Source: Streptomyces gelaticus
GTDB lineage: Bacteria; Actinomycetota; Actinomycetes; Streptomycetales; Streptomycetaceae
Length of the DNA stretch: 64,000 bases
Direction of reading: 5' to 3'
Assembly (NCBI RefSeq): GCF_014649535.1
Contig: NZ_BMTF01000003.1
Location: forward strand, 62,001-126,000
Shown here: positions 55,489 to 64,000 of the stretch, piece by piece
How positions within the stretch are numbered: the first letter of the stretch is position 1
Layout: each line of letters opens with the position of its first letter
Program-made: the position numbers and the translations under genes
Notes under the pieces: model-generated
The model's database searches: none
Told to the model about the DNA's origin: nothing
The model's input: the letters and a program-made list of their open reading frames with translations, nothing else

Positions 55489-57426
55489 GTGGGGTCCATT
55501 CCCTTGCAGCGGGACATCGTTCAGCGTCCCGGTATTCCCGCAGGCCGTGCGGATGCGCGGCCGGCCGCCCATACGTCCCTGCCCGGAAACCTCCTCGCCC
55601 CCTCCGCCGCCCGCCGGTTCGTCCGGGCCGCGCTCGGCGAGTGGACCGGGCTCGGCCTGCCGGCGGCCGTGGGCTTCAGCGAGCGCGTGGCCGAGGACGC
55701 GGAGATCGTCGTCAGCGAGCTGGTCACCAACGCGGTCGTGCACGCCGGGACCAACGTGGAGCTGGTCGCCCGGCTGGAGGAGGCCGCCGAGGACGAGGTC
55801 GCGGCCCTGGTGCTGGAGGTCTCCGACCACCACCCGGCCCGCGCCGTGCGCAGCGACCGCCCGGAGTCCGGGAGCGCGGCCGACGCGGCGGAGGGCGCCG
55901 GCCTCGTCGGCCCCGACGAACCCGCCGAGTACGGTCGCGGGCTCCAGCTCGTCGGCACCCTCTCCGAGCGCTGGGGCATCACCTACCGCACCGGCCTCAA
56001 GACCGTCTGGGCCCGGCTTCCCGTGGACGACTGGAACCCTTTTCCGGAAGCGGCGGCCGAGCCCGGATTCCAGCAGGGCCTGCGCGCCGCCGAGCTGCTC
56101 GCCCCCACCGCCCGCCGCGCGCTGCGCGACGACGCGGACTGGGCCGGCCGCGGCGCGCTCTCGTTCCTCGCCGAGGCCTCGGACCTGCTCGCCGGCCAGC
56201 TCGACGAGGACATCGTCGCGGCGCTCTCCGGGCAATTACTGGTGCCCAGACTTGCCGACTGGTGCGCGATCTGGCTGGAACCCGAGAACGGCGGCCCCTC
56301 GGCCGTCCCCCGGCTCGCCAGCGTCTGGCACCGGGACGAGGCCGAGACCGGAGAACTGCGCACCCTGCTGGAGCAGGACCCGATCCGGCTCCCCGAACGG
56401 GTCGGCACCGGGCCCGTCTCCATGCCGTGGCCCGGCGGCGAGGAGGGCGGGGAGACCGAGGAACGCGCCGTTTCCGCCCTCGCCTACCGGATCACCTCGG
56501 GCGGCCGGACCCTCGGCGCCGTACTTCTCGGCCGGGAGGGTCTCGCCCGCGTCCCCGACGAAGTGACCGCGCTCATCGAGGACTTCGTACGCCGGGTCGG
56601 GCTCGCCGTCGGCGCGGCCCGCGAGTACACCCGGCAGGCCACCATCAGCCGCATCCTGCAGCGCGCGCTGCTGCCCGGCAAGGTCGCCGACATACCCGGG
56701 GTCTCCAGCTCGCTGGTGTACGAGCCCAGCGACGACGGCGTCGTCGGCGGTGACTTCTACGACATCTTCCCGTGCCCCGGCGACCGCTGGTGCTTCGTAC
56801 TCGGCGATGTGCAGGGCAGCGGCCCCGAGGCCGCCGTCGTCACCGGCCTCGCCCGGCCCTGGCTGCGGCTGCTGGCCCGGGAGGGCTTCGGCGTCGGCGA
56901 GGTCCTGGACCGGCTCAACCGGCTGCTCCTCGACGACGCGATGGAGGCCGCCGAGGCGGCCGCGCTCATGGTGGCCGCGGCCGGTGGCCAGCAGACGGCG
57001 GACACCGGCCAGTCCCGCTTCCTGTCCCTGCTGTACGGCGAGCTCGTACCGCTGCCCGGCGGCGGCGTGCGCTGCACCCTGGCCAGCGCCGGCCACCCGC
57101 TGCCGCTGCTGCTGCGGCCCGACGGCGAGGTGCGCCCGGCCGCCGAGCCGCAGATGCTGCTCGGGATCTTCGACGACGTGGCGTACGAGAGCCAGAGCTT
57201 CGAGCTGGCGCCCGGCGACAGCCTGCTGTGCGTCACGGACGGGGTGACGGAGCGGCGCTGCGGAACGCTGATGTTCGACGACGGGGACGGACTGGCCCAG
57301 GCGCTGGCCGGCTGCACCGGGCTGTCGGCGGACGGGATCGCGGACCGGATCAAGCGGGCGGTGCACGAATTCGCCGAGCGGCCGCCCGACGACGATCTGG
57401 CGCTGCTGGTGCTCCAGGCCGGGTGA
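55489..57426 (+). CDS. SpoIIE-type serine phosphatase with N-terminal RsbW-like kinase and GAF domains
   Basis: 645 residues. HATPase/anti-sigma-like domain at about 30-185 (ELVTNAVVHAGTNVELV, YGRGLQLVGTLSERWGI), GAF-like sensor at about 225-400, and a PP2C/SIG phosphatase at about 420-640 (GGDFYDIF, FVLGDVQGSGPEAAVV, PPDDDLALLVLQ). Such proteins both phosphorylate and dephosphorylate anti-sigma factor antagonists and tune an alternative sigma factor; no partner is encoded nearby. A TTA codon at 56236-56238 makes it bldA-dependent. GTG 55489 is chosen because AGGAG (55477-55481) is correctly spaced. A 20-base direct repeat (about 55428-55465) lies in the leader. Confidence 0.92.
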   Translation: MGSIPLQRDIVQRPGIPAGRADARPAAHTSLPGNLLAPSAARRFVRAALGEWTGLGLPAAVGFSERVAEDAEIVVSELVTNAVVHAGTNVELVARLEEAAEDEVAALVLEVSDHHPARAVRSDRPESGSAADAAEGAGLVGPDEPAEYGRGLQLVGTLSERWGITYRTGLKTVWARLPVDDWNPFPEAAAEPGFQQGLRAAELLAPTARRALRDDADWAGRGALSFLAEASDLLAGQLDEDIVAALSGQLLVPRLADWCAIWLEPENGGPSAVPRLASVWHRDEAETGELRTLLEQDPIRLPERVGTGPVSMPWPGGEEGGETEERAVSALAYRITSGGRTLGAVLLGREGLARVPDEVTALIEDFVRRVGLAVGAAREYTRQATISRILQRALLPGKVADIPGVSSSLVYEPSDDGVVGGDFYDIFPCPGDRWCFVLGDVQGSGPEAAVVTGLARPWLRLLAREGFGVGEVLDRLNRLLLDDAMEAAEAAALMVAAAGGQQTADTGQSRFLSLLYGELVPLPGGGVRCTLASAGHPLPLLLRPDGEVRPAAEPQMLLGIFDDVAYESQSFELAPGDSLLCVTDGVTERRCGTLMFDDGDGLAQALAGCTGLSADGIADRIKRAVHEFAERPPDDDLALLVLQAG

Positions 57427-57507
57427 GGACCCGCGTCCGGGGACGGGCGGCCCGAGTGATCACGGACGTGGCCGGGGCTTCTCCGGCGGCGAGCGACAAT
57501 GGGCGGT

Positions 57508-58740
57508 ATGCCTTCCGTACTGCCCGATGGTGAACCCGTACCCGACGACGGGGCGCTGCCCCGCCACGCCCTGGAAGGCGCGGCCGGCCGGCCGCTCGGC
57601 TTCTACCTGCACGTGCCGTACTGCGCGACCCGCTGCGGCTACTGCGACTTCAACACCTACACCGCCACCGAGCTGCGCGGCTCCGGTGGCGCGCTGGCCT
57701 CCCGGGACAACTACGCCGAGCATCTGATCGGCGAGGTCCGCCAGGCCCGCAAGGTCCTCGGCGACGATCCGCGCCCGGTCCGCACGGTCTTCGTCGGCGG
57801 CGGTACGCCGACCCTGCTGGCCGCCGCGGACCTGGTCCGGATGCTGGGGGCGATCCGTGCGGAGTTCGGCCTCGCGGACGACGCCGAGATCACCACCGAG
57901 GCCAACCCGGAGTCCGTCGGTCCGGCGTACCTCGCCGAGCTGCGGGAGGGCGGCTTCAACCGGATCTCGTTCGGGATGCAGAGCGCCCGGCAGCACGTGC
58001 TGAAGATCCTGGACCGCACGCATACGCCGGGGCGGCCCGAGGCGTGTGTCGCCGAGGCCCGGAAGGCGGGCTTCGAGCACGTCAACCTCGACCTGATCTA
58101 TGGCACGCCCGGGGAGTCCGACGACGACTGGCGGGCTTCGCTGGACGCGGCGATCGGCGCGGGGCCGGACCATGTCTCGGCGTACGCGCTGATCGTCGAG
58201 GAGGGGACGCAGCTGGCCCGGCGGATCCGGCGCGGCGAGGTACCGATGACGGACGACGACGTCCACGCCGACCGCTATCTGATCGCCGACGAGGCGATGG
58301 CCGCGGCGGGCTTCTCCTGGTACGAGGTGTCGAACTGGGCCCGCACGCCCGAGGGCCGGTGCCTGCACAACGAGCTGTACTGGCGCGGGGCCGACTGGTG
58401 GGGTGCCGGGCCGGGGGCACACAGCCATGTCGGCGGGGTGCGCTGGTGGAACGTGAAGCATCCGGGGGCGTACGCGCAGGCGCTGGCCGAGGGACGGTCG
58501 CCGGGGGCCGGGCGGGAGATCCTCTCCGCGGAGGACCGGCGGGTCGAGCGGATCCTGCTGGAGCTCCGGCTCGCGGACGGGTGCCCGCTGTCGTTGCTGG
58601 CACCGGCGGGGCTTGCCGCTTCCCGCCGCGCCCTGGCGGACGGGCTCCTGGAGTCCGGGCCGTACGAGCAGGGGCGGGCGGTGCTGACGTTGCGGGGGCG
58701 GTTGCTGGCGGATGCGGTGGTACGGGATCTGGTGGACTGA
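57508..58740 (+). CDS. hemW: Heme chaperone HemW (radical SAM, formerly HemN-like)
   Basis: 410 residues. Radical SAM motif CATRCGYC (Cys39, Cys43, Cys46) in FYLHVPYCATRCGYCDF, VFVGGGTPTLL, TTEANPES, RISFGMQSA, and the HemW C-terminal domain. It lacks the extra N-terminal features of HemN, consistent with heme trafficking. ATG 57508 with a GACAAT box 7 bases upstream suggests leaderless transcription. Lies upstream of hrcA-dnaJ, as in most actinobacteria. Confidence 0.95.
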   Translation: MPSVLPDGEPVPDDGALPRHALEGAAGRPLGFYLHVPYCATRCGYCDFNTYTATELRGSGGALASRDNYAEHLIGEVRQARKVLGDDPRPVRTVFVGGGTPTLLAAADLVRMLGAIRAEFGLADDAEITTEANPESVGPAYLAELREGGFNRISFGMQSARQHVLKILDRTHTPGRPEACVAEARKAGFEHVNLDLIYGTPGESDDDWRASLDAAIGAGPDHVSAYALIVEEGTQLARRIRRGEVPMTDDDVHADRYLIADEAMAAAGFSWYEVSNWARTPEGRCLHNELYWRGADWWGAGPGAHSHVGGVRWWNVKHPGAYAQALAEGRSPGAGREILSAEDRRVERILLELRLADGCPLSLLAPAGLAASRRALADGLLESGPYEQGRAVLTLRGRLLADAVVRDLVD

Positions 58741-58784
58741 GGGGCGGGGCCGTCGCCGGGGGCTCTGCCCCGGCCGCCCGCTCC

Positions 58785-59621
58785 TCAGCCGCCGGAGGGG
58801 CTCGTGTTCGGCGCTGTCACGAAGTCGATCAGGTGCTCCACCGAGCCCAGCAGCGCCGGCTCCAGGTCGCGGTACGAGCGGACCGTGGACAGGATGCGCT
58901 GCCAGGCCGCGCCGGTGTTCTCCGGCCAGCCGAGCGCGCGGCACACGCCCGTCTTCCAGTCCTGGCCGCGCGGCACCGCCGGCCAGGCCGTGATGCCCAC
59001 GGAGGACGGCTTCACCGCCTCCCACACGTCGATGTAGGGGTGGCCGACCACCAGCACGTTCGCGTCCGACACCCGGGCGGCGATCCGGGACTCCTTGGAG
59101 CCGGGGACCAGGTGGTCGACCAGGACGCCCAGCCTGGCGTCCGGACCGGGGGAGAACTCGCCCACGATGGCGGGGAGGTCGTCGATGCCCTCCAGGTACT
59201 CGACGACCACGCCCTCGATCCGCAGGTCGTCGCCCCAGACCCGCTCGACGAGCTCCGCGTCGTGCCGGCCCTCCACATAGATCCGGCCCGCCCGTGCGAC
59301 CCGGGCGCGCGCCCCGGGGACCGCGATCGAACCCGAGGCGGTACGGGCGGGGCGCACCGGAGCGGCGGACGAGGGGCGGACCAGGGTGACCACCCGGCCC
59401 TCCAGCAGGAAGCCGCGCGGCTCCATCGGGAACACCCGGTGCTTGCCGAAACGGTCCTCCAGAGTCACCGTCGGCCCCTGGGCCGTCTTCTCGCAGCGGA
59501 TCACCGCACCGCAGAATCCCGTGGAGACCTCCTCCACGACCAGATCGGTTTCGACGGGGACCTCGGGAACGGGGGCGGACTTCTTCCACGGCGGGGTCAG
59601 GTCCGGCTGGTAGCTGCGCAT
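58785..59621 (-). CDS. DUF3097 domain-containing protein
   Basis: 278 residues. MRSYQPDLTPPWKKSAPVPE, TGFCGAVIRCEKTAQGPTV, a toprim-like middle (RIYVEGRHDAELVERVWGDDL, VGEFSPGPDARLGVLVDH, VLVVGHPYIDVWEAVKP) and a C-terminal helical part. The VEGRHD and GVLVDH motifs resemble those of primase/topoisomerase folds, so a nucleic-acid enzyme is possible but unproven. Restricted to actinobacteria in my memory. ATG 59621 is chosen at the conserved N-terminus. Convergent with hemW. Confidence 0.88.
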   Translation of the reverse strand: MRSYQPDLTPPWKKSAPVPEVPVETDLVVEEVSTGFCGAVIRCEKTAQGPTVTLEDRFGKHRVFPMEPRGFLLEGRVVTLVRPSSAAPVRPARTASGSIAVPGARARVARAGRIYVEGRHDAELVERVWGDDLRIEGVVVEYLEGIDDLPAIVGEFSPGPDARLGVLVDHLVPGSKESRIAARVSDANVLVVGHPYIDVWEAVKPSSVGITAWPAVPRGQDWKTGVCRALGWPENTGAAWQRILSTVRSYRDLEPALLGSVEHLIDFVTAPNTSPSGG

Positions 59622-59644
59622 CGGACGACGATAGGCCCTGAGGG

Positions 59645-60367
59645 TCACGACACGCCGAAGCGCACGGCCAGTTGTTCGCGCTGTTCCCGTACGAACGCCG
59701 CGTCCACCACCGCCCCGTGCCCCGGTACGTACACCGCGTCCTCACCGCCCAGCGCCAGCAGCCGGTCCAGCGCGGCCGGCCAGCGGGCGGGAAACGCGTC
59801 CCGGCCCGCCTGCGGTTCGCCGGACTCCTCGACCAGGTCGCCGCAGAGCACGATCGCGGGGGAGCCGGGGACGACCGCGACCAGGTCGTGGCCGCTGTGC
59901 GCGGGGCCCACGTCGGCCAGCAGCACCTCGCGCCCGCCGCCCAGATCGAGCGTCCGCTCGCCGCGCACCGGGTGCTGCGGGACCACCAGCGCCTCGACGG
60001 CCTCCGCCGCGTCGTGCTCATCGACCCCGTGGCGCACCGCCGAGGTGTGCAGTTCCGCCGTCTCCCGCTCCAGCAGCTCCGCCAGGCCGACCGCCCCGTA
60101 CACCTCGGCGCCGGGGAACGCGGCGGTGCCCAGGACATGGTCGAAATGGGAGTGGCTGAGTGCGATATGCGTCACCCTCCGGCCCAGCAGAGCCCGCGCC
60201 TGGTCCCGTACCTCGGCGCCCTCACGGAGCGTCGATCCGGTGTCGTAGAGCAGCACTCCGTCCGTTCCGGCCACCAGTGCGACCGTTGCGTCCCATCCGG
60301 GAAGGCGCCGCCGGCCCACTCCGTGACCGATTCGCTCCCACCCGAACTCTTCCCAAGAGGCATCCAT
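59645..60367 (-). CDS. MBL fold metallo-hydrolase
   Basis: 240 residues. Metal motif SHSHFDH near 91-97, with downstream His in PAHSGHDLVAVV, Asp in CGDLVE, and His in VPGHGAVVDA. Glyoxalase-II/beta-lactamase-like fold; substrate unknown. 23 bases downstream is the DUF3097 gene on the same strand, so they probably form one transcript. Divergent from hrcA. ATG 60367. Confidence 0.9.
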   Translation of the reverse strand: MDASWEEFGWERIGHGVGRRRLPGWDATVALVAGTDGVLLYDTGSTLREGAEVRDQARALLGRRVTHIALSHSHFDHVLGTAAFPGAEVYGAVGLAELLERETAELHTSAVRHGVDEHDAAEAVEALVVPQHPVRGERTLDLGGGREVLLADVGPAHSGHDLVAVVPGSPAIVLCGDLVEESGEPQAGRDAFPARWPAALDRLLALGGEDAVYVPGHGAVVDAAFVREQREQLAVRFGVS

Positions 60368-60425
60368 ACCGGGACGCTATCGGCAAACGGCCTGTCCGGT
60401 CTCGCGGTGGCGTGGCCGGTCGCCC

Positions 60426-60456
60426 TTGCTAGGTCCCCACTCGGCCGCCGTACACT
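60426..60456 (+). promoter_or_regulatory. Probable promoter of hrcA-dnaJ
   Basis: TTGCTA (60426-60431), 19-base spacer, TACACT (60451-60456). The predicted start site (about 60463) lies just upstream of the CIRCE element. Confidence 0.5.
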
Positions 60457-60469
60457 TGCCGGGGGATTG

Positions 60470-60496
60470 CTGGCACTCGCGTTGACAGAGTGCCAG
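60470..60496. promoter_or_regulatory. CIRCE element (HrcA operator)
   Basis: CTGGCACTC, nine bases, GAGTGCCAG: a perfect 9-bp inverted repeat with the canonical spacer, differing from the TTAGCACTC consensus at two positions per arm. Placed between promoter and hrcA, it predicts autoregulation and heat induction of hrcA-dnaJ. Confidence 0.93.
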
Positions 60497-60566
60497 GCGG
60501 ATTCCTGGGCAGAGAAACAGGAACGTCCCGAGAACCACCGAGGAAACACAGCTGGAGGTGTGCGCG

Positions 60567-61583
60567 ATGCTCAGTGAACGCAGACTCGAAGTGCTCCGCG
60601 CCATCGTCCAGGACTATGTCGGCACGGAGGAGCCCGTCGGCTCCAAGGCGCTCACCGAGCGGCACAAGCTGGGAGTCTCCCCGGCGACCGTCCGCAACGA
60701 CATGGCGGTGCTGGAGGACGAGGGCTTCATCGCCCAGCCCCACACCAGTGCCGGACGCATCCCGACGGACAAGGGCTACCGCCTCTTCGTCGACAAGCTC
60801 GCGGGCGTCAAGCCCCTCTCGTCGCCGGAACGTCGCGCCATTCACAACTTCCTCGACGGCGCGGTCGACCTCGACGACGTCGTGGGCCGCACCGTACGGC
60901 TGCTCGCGCAGCTGACCCGGCAGGTCGCCATCGTGCAGTACCCCTCGTTGACCCGGTCGACGGTGCGGCATGTGGAGCTGCTGTCGCTGGCGCCCGCCCG
61001 GCTGATGCTCGTGCTCATCACGGACACCGGCCGGGTCGAACAGCGCATGATCGACTGCCCCGCCCCGTTCGGCGAGACCTCGCTGGCCGATCTGCGGGCC
61101 CGGCTCAACAGCCGGGTCGTCTCACGCCGCTTCGCGGACGTCCCGCAGCTGGTGCAGGATCTGCCGGAATCCTTCGAGAGCGAGGACCGGGCAACCGTGT
61201 CCACCGTGCTCTCCATCCTGCTGGAAACCCTCGTCGAGGAGACGGAGGAGCGGCTGATGATCGGCGGCACCTCCAACCTCACCCGCTTCGGGCACGACTT
61301 CCCCGTGATGATCCGGCCGGTGCTGGAAGCACTGGAGGAGCAGGTCGTGCTGCTGAAGCTGCTCGGCGAGGCCAAGGACTCAGGCATGACCGTACGGATC
61401 GGGCACGAGAATGCCCACGAGGGGCTCAACTCCACGTCCGTCGTCGCGGTCGGCTACGGTTCGGGCGACGAGGCAGTCGCCAAACTCGGCGTGGTCGGAC
61501 CGACCCGCATGGACTACCCCGGAACGATGGGAGCGGTACGCGCAGTGGCACGTTACGTCGGACAGATCCTGGCGGAGTCGTAA
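60567..61583 (+). CDS. hrcA: Heat-inducible transcription repressor HrcA
   Basis: 338 residues. N-terminal winged helix (about 1-75, [37 protein letters not shown]), GAF-like middle domain and C-terminal dimerisation. Represses class I heat shock genes at CIRCE with GroEL as cofactor. GGAGG (60554-60558) before ATG 60567; GTG 60558 is too close to the RBS. dnaJ starts at the base after its stop. Confidence 0.97.
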   Translation: MLSERRLEVLRAIVQDYVGTEEPVGSKALTERHKLGVSPATVRNDMAVLEDEGFIAQPHTSAGRIPTDKGYRLFVDKLAGVKPLSSPERRAIHNFLDGAVDLDDVVGRTVRLLAQLTRQVAIVQYPSLTRSTVRHVELLSLAPARLMLVLITDTGRVEQRMIDCPAPFGETSLADLRARLNSRVVSRRFADVPQLVQDLPESFESEDRATVSTVLSILLETLVEETEERLMIGGTSNLTRFGHDFPVMIRPVLEALEEQVVLLKLLGEAKDSGMTVRIGHENAHEGLNSTSVVAVGYGSGDEAVAKLGVVGPTRMDYPGTMGAVRAVARYVGQILAES

Positions 61584-62723
61584 GTGGCCACGGACTACTA
61601 CGCCGTACTCGGCGTGCGCCGCGACGCGTCCCAGGACGAGATCAAGAAGGCATTCCGTCGGCTCGCCCGTGAGCTGCATCCGGATGTGAACCCCGATCCG
61701 AAGACCCAGGAGCGGTTCAAGGAGATCAACGCCGCCTACGAGGTGCTGTCGGACCCGCAGAAGAAGCAGGTCTACGACCTCGGCGGCGACCCGCTGTCCG
61801 CCTCCGGCGGCGGTGGTGGCGCGGGTGGATTCGGACAGGGCGGCTTCGGCAACTTCTCCGACATCATGGACGCGTTCTTCGGTACGTCGTCGCAGCGCGG
61901 ACCCCGTTCGCGCACCCGGCGCGGCCAGGACGCGATGATCCGCCTGGAGATCGACCTGGCCGAGGCCGCGTTCGGCACCACCAAGGACATCCAGGTCGAC
62001 ACGGCCGTCGTCTGCACCACGTGCAGCGGCGAGGGCGCCGCCCCCGGCACCTCCGCCCAGACCTGTGACATGTGCCGCGGTCGCGGTGAGGTCTCCCAGG
62101 TCACCCGTTCCTTCCTCGGCCAGGTCATGACCTCGCGGCCCTGCCCGCAGTGCCAGGGCTTCGGGACGGTCGTGCCGACCCCGTGCCCGGAGTGCGCCGG
62201 CGACGGCCGCATCCGGTCGCGGCGCACGCTCACCGTGAAGATCCCCGCCGGTGTCGACAACGGCACCCGCATCCAGCTCGCGGGCGAGGGCGAGGTCGGC
62301 CCCGGCGGCGGCCCGGCCGGCGATCTGTACGTGGAGATCCACGAGCTCTCGCACGCGGTGTTCCAGCGCCGCGGCGACGATCTGCACTGCACGGTCACCA
62401 TCCCCATGACGGCGGGCGCGCTCGGCACCAAGGTGCCGCTGGAGACGCTCGACGGCCTGGAGGAGGTCGACATCCGGCCGGGCACCCAGTCCGGCCAGTC
62501 GGTCCCGCTGCACGGGCGCGGCATCACGCATCTGCGGGGCGGCGGGCGCGGCGACCTGATCGTGCACGTCGAGGTGACGACCCCGACGAAGCTGGACCCG
62601 GAGCAGGAGCGACTGCTGCGGGACCTGGCGAAGATGCGCAACGAGGAGCGGCCCACCGGCCAGTTCCAGCCCGGCCAGCAGGGGCTGTTCTCCCGGCTGA
62701 AGGACGCCTTCAACGGCCGCTGA
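61584..62723 (+). CDS. dnaJ: Chaperone DnaJ (second copy type, linked to hrcA)
   Basis: 379 residues. J domain with HPD near 32-34 (LHPDVN), Gly/Phe-rich region (about 75-105), four CxxCxGxG zinc repeats (CTTCSGEG, CDMCRGRG, CPQCQGFG, CPECAGDG), and the C-terminal substrate domain. Co-chaperone of DnaK; dnaK itself is elsewhere, as usual for this dnaJ2-type gene in Streptomyces. GTG 61584 directly after the hrcA stop, so translationally coupled. Confidence 0.97.
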   Translation: MATDYYAVLGVRRDASQDEIKKAFRRLARELHPDVNPDPKTQERFKEINAAYEVLSDPQKKQVYDLGGDPLSASGGGGGAGGFGQGGFGNFSDIMDAFFGTSSQRGPRSRTRRGQDAMIRLEIDLAEAAFGTTKDIQVDTAVVCTTCSGEGAAPGTSAQTCDMCRGRGEVSQVTRSFLGQVMTSRPCPQCQGFGTVVPTPCPECAGDGRIRSRRTLTVKIPAGVDNGTRIQLAGEGEVGPGGGPAGDLYVEIHELSHAVFQRRGDDLHCTVTIPMTAGALGTKVPLETLDGLEEVDIRPGTQSGQSVPLHGRGITHLRGGGRGDLIVHVEVTTPTKLDPEQERLLRDLAKMRNEERPTGQFQPGQQGLFSRLKDAFNGR

Positions 62724-62748
62724 CCGGCCCCGCACACCGTTTCCGGAC

Positions 62749-62786
62749 GCCGGACGGGCCCGCTCGGCGGGGCCGTCCGGCGTTTG
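62749..62786 (+). terminator. Terminator after dnaJ
   Basis: Perfect 10-bp stem, CGCCGGACGG (62749-62758) with CCGTCCGGCG (62774-62783), and TTT following. Confidence 0.8.
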
Positions 62787-62846
62787 AGTACAAAGCGGAC
62801 CCCTCCCACGCGCCCCGCGCGGCGCCGGACGTGACACGATGCGGTC

Positions 62847-63920
62847 ATGTCATCCGCGTTGACCGATCTCTGCCGGTATCCGATCGTGCAGGCCCCGATG
62901 GCGGGCGGCACGTCCGGTCCGCAGCTCGCCGCAGCCGTCTCCGAGGCGGGCGGGCTCGGTTTCCTGGCCGCCGGGTACAAGACGGCCGACGGTATGTACA
63001 ACGAGATCAAACAGCTGCGCGGGCTGACCGGTCAGCCCTTCGGCGTGAATCTCTTCATGCCGCAGCCGGCGCTCGCCGACCCGAGCGCCGTGGAGGTGTA
63101 CCGGCATCAGCTCGCGGGCGAGGCCGCCTGGTACGAGACCCCGCTCGGCGATCCGGACTCCGGCGGCGACGACAACTACGACGCCAAACTCGCCATCCTG
63201 CTGGAGGACCCGGTCCCGGCCGTCTCGTTCACCTTCGGCTGCCCGACCCGCGACACCCTCGACGCGTTCGCCGGCGTCGGCACGTACACCGTCGTGACGG
63301 TCACCACCCCCGAGGAGGCCCAGGCCGCCCAGTGGGCGGGCGCCGACGCGGTCTGCGTCCAGGGCGTCGAGGCGGGCGGCCACCAGTCCACCCACCGCGA
63401 CGACCCGCAGACCGACGGCGCCGGGATCGGGCTGCTCTCGCTGGTGTCCCAGGTCCGTGAGACCGTGCAGATCCCGATCGTCGCCACGGGCGGGCTGATG
63501 CGCGGCTCCCAGATCGCCGCGGTGCTGGCCGCGGGTGCGGAGGCGGCGCAGCTCGGCACGGCGTTCCTGGTCTGCCCCGAGTCGGGGGCGAGCCCGCTGC
63601 ACAAGCAGGCGCTGACCAACCCGCTGTTCGTACGGACCGCCCTGACCCGGGCGTTCTCCGGCCGCCCGGCCCGGGGCCTGGTCAACCGGTTCATGCGCGA
63701 GCACGGACCGTACGCCCCCGCCGCCTATCCCCAGGTCCACTATCTGACCGCCGGGCTGCGCAAGGCGGCGGCGAAGGCCGGGGACGCGCAGGGCATGGCC
63801 CTGTGGGCGGGCCAGGGGCACCGAATGGCACGCGAGCTGCCCGCGGGCCGGCTGGTCCGGCTGCTCGCCGAAGAACTGGACGCCGCACGGACGGCAGTGA
63901 GCACAGGGAGTACGCAGTGA
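62847..63920 (+). CDS. Nitronate monooxygenase family (FMN) protein
   Basis: 357 residues. TIM barrel of the 2-nitropropane dioxygenase family: YPIVQAPMAGGTSGPQLAAA, GFLAAGYKTAD, the catalytic-His strand GVEAGGHQSTH, IPIVATGGLMRG, and AAQLGTAFLVCPESGASP. Probably detoxifies propionate 3-nitronate or related nitronates. CACGAT six bases before ATG 62847 suggests leaderless transcription. Overlaps rsmE by GTGA. Confidence 0.92.
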   Translation: MSSALTDLCRYPIVQAPMAGGTSGPQLAAAVSEAGGLGFLAAGYKTADGMYNEIKQLRGLTGQPFGVNLFMPQPALADPSAVEVYRHQLAGEAAWYETPLGDPDSGGDDNYDAKLAILLEDPVPAVSFTFGCPTRDTLDAFAGVGTYTVVTVTTPEEAQAAQWAGADAVCVQGVEAGGHQSTHRDDPQTDGAGIGLLSLVSQVRETVQIPIVATGGLMRGSQIAAVLAAGAEAAQLGTAFLVCPESGASPLHKQALTNPLFVRTALTRAFSGRPARGLVNRFMREHGPYAPAAYPQVHYLTAGLRKAAAKAGDAQGMALWAGQGHRMARELPAGRLVRLLAEELDAARTAVSTGSTQ

Positions 63921-64000
63921 CCGCACCGGTCTTCGTCGTCGAACAGGTCCCCGAGGGGCCCGAGTTCGTCCTGGAGGGACCCGAGGGCCGGCACGCCGTG
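63917..64000 (+). CDS. rsmE: 16S rRNA m3U1498 methyltransferase RsmE, first 28 codons
   Basis: MTAPVFVVEQVPEGPEFVLE followed by GPEGRHAV, the N-terminal PUA-like domain of RsmE. The gene runs off the window. GTG 63917 overlaps the preceding stop. Identification rests on this short stretch plus the known dnaJ-NMO-rsmE order in Streptomyces. Confidence 0.85.
   Translation, partial: MTAPVFVVEQVPEGPEFVLEGPEGRHAV

Overview
The window is about 70% or more G+C with GTG and occasional CTG starts. It is recognisable as a stretch of a Streptomyces chromosome. Gene order (rodA/sfr, CYTH-CHAD protein, radical-SAM pair, RNase E/G, rplU-rpmA-obg, wall-polymer genes, proB, proA, nadD, LCP-like gene, rsfS, tRNA-Ala, leuS, comEA-comEC, holA, rpsT, lepA, hemW, hrcA-dnaJ, rsmE) follows the order I recall for S. 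coelicolor from about SCO2607 down to SCO2554. That correspondence is from memory and was not searched.

Region 1 (1-13.7 kb): the 3' end of rodA, which in Streptomyces closes the mre operon. It is followed by a CYTH-CHAD protein, a pair of linked proteins (TIGR03960 radical SAM and TIGR03936), and a large RNase E/G with basic repeats at both ends. A clear housekeeping promoter then drives rplU-rpmA, followed by the ribosome-assembly GTPase Obg.

Region 2 (13.98-25.84 kb), between obg and proB: a wall teichoic acid-type cluster. It holds a bifunctional CDP-ribitol synthase-like protein, a TagF/TarL-like polymerase, two TarS/TarP-like polyol-phosphate glycosyltransferases, all four dTDP-L-rhamnose genes (rmlA, B and D on +; rmlC on -) and a methyltransferase-like protein. 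The simplest reading is a ribitol-phosphate polymer carrying rhamnose or another sugar.

Region 3 (26.2-36.8 kb): proline synthesis (proB, proA), then membrane proteins with repeated short motifs, an M48 protease, two very small membrane proteins, nadD, an LCP/LytR-C protein (candidate wall-polymer ligase, matching PdtA by position), rsfS, and a histidine phosphatase that must start at CTG. In Streptomyces this region belongs to spore-wall synthesis, so regions 1 to 3 form an extended cell-wall neighbourhood mixed with translation genes.

Region 4 (36.9-41.7 kb): two identical tRNA-Ala(GGC) genes flank 1.4 kb of partly decayed DNA (an MFS remnant) plus a small zinc-ribbon protein. leuS follows, behind a leucine leader-peptide attenuator.

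Region 5 (41.8-64 kb): a coiled-coil membrane protein, DegV, a comEA-comEC operon with one TTA codon in each gene, a YceI protein, an aldo/keto reductase remnant, holA, divergent rpsT and lepA, an acyl-CoA ligase, a SpoIIE-type phosphatase with a TTA codon, hemW, a DUF3097 protein, an MBL hydrolase, CIRCE-hrcA-dnaJ, a nitronate monooxygenase-like enzyme, and the first codons of rsmE. Apart from the tRNA-flanked segment I see no insertion sequence, prophage, CRISPR array or plasmid gene.
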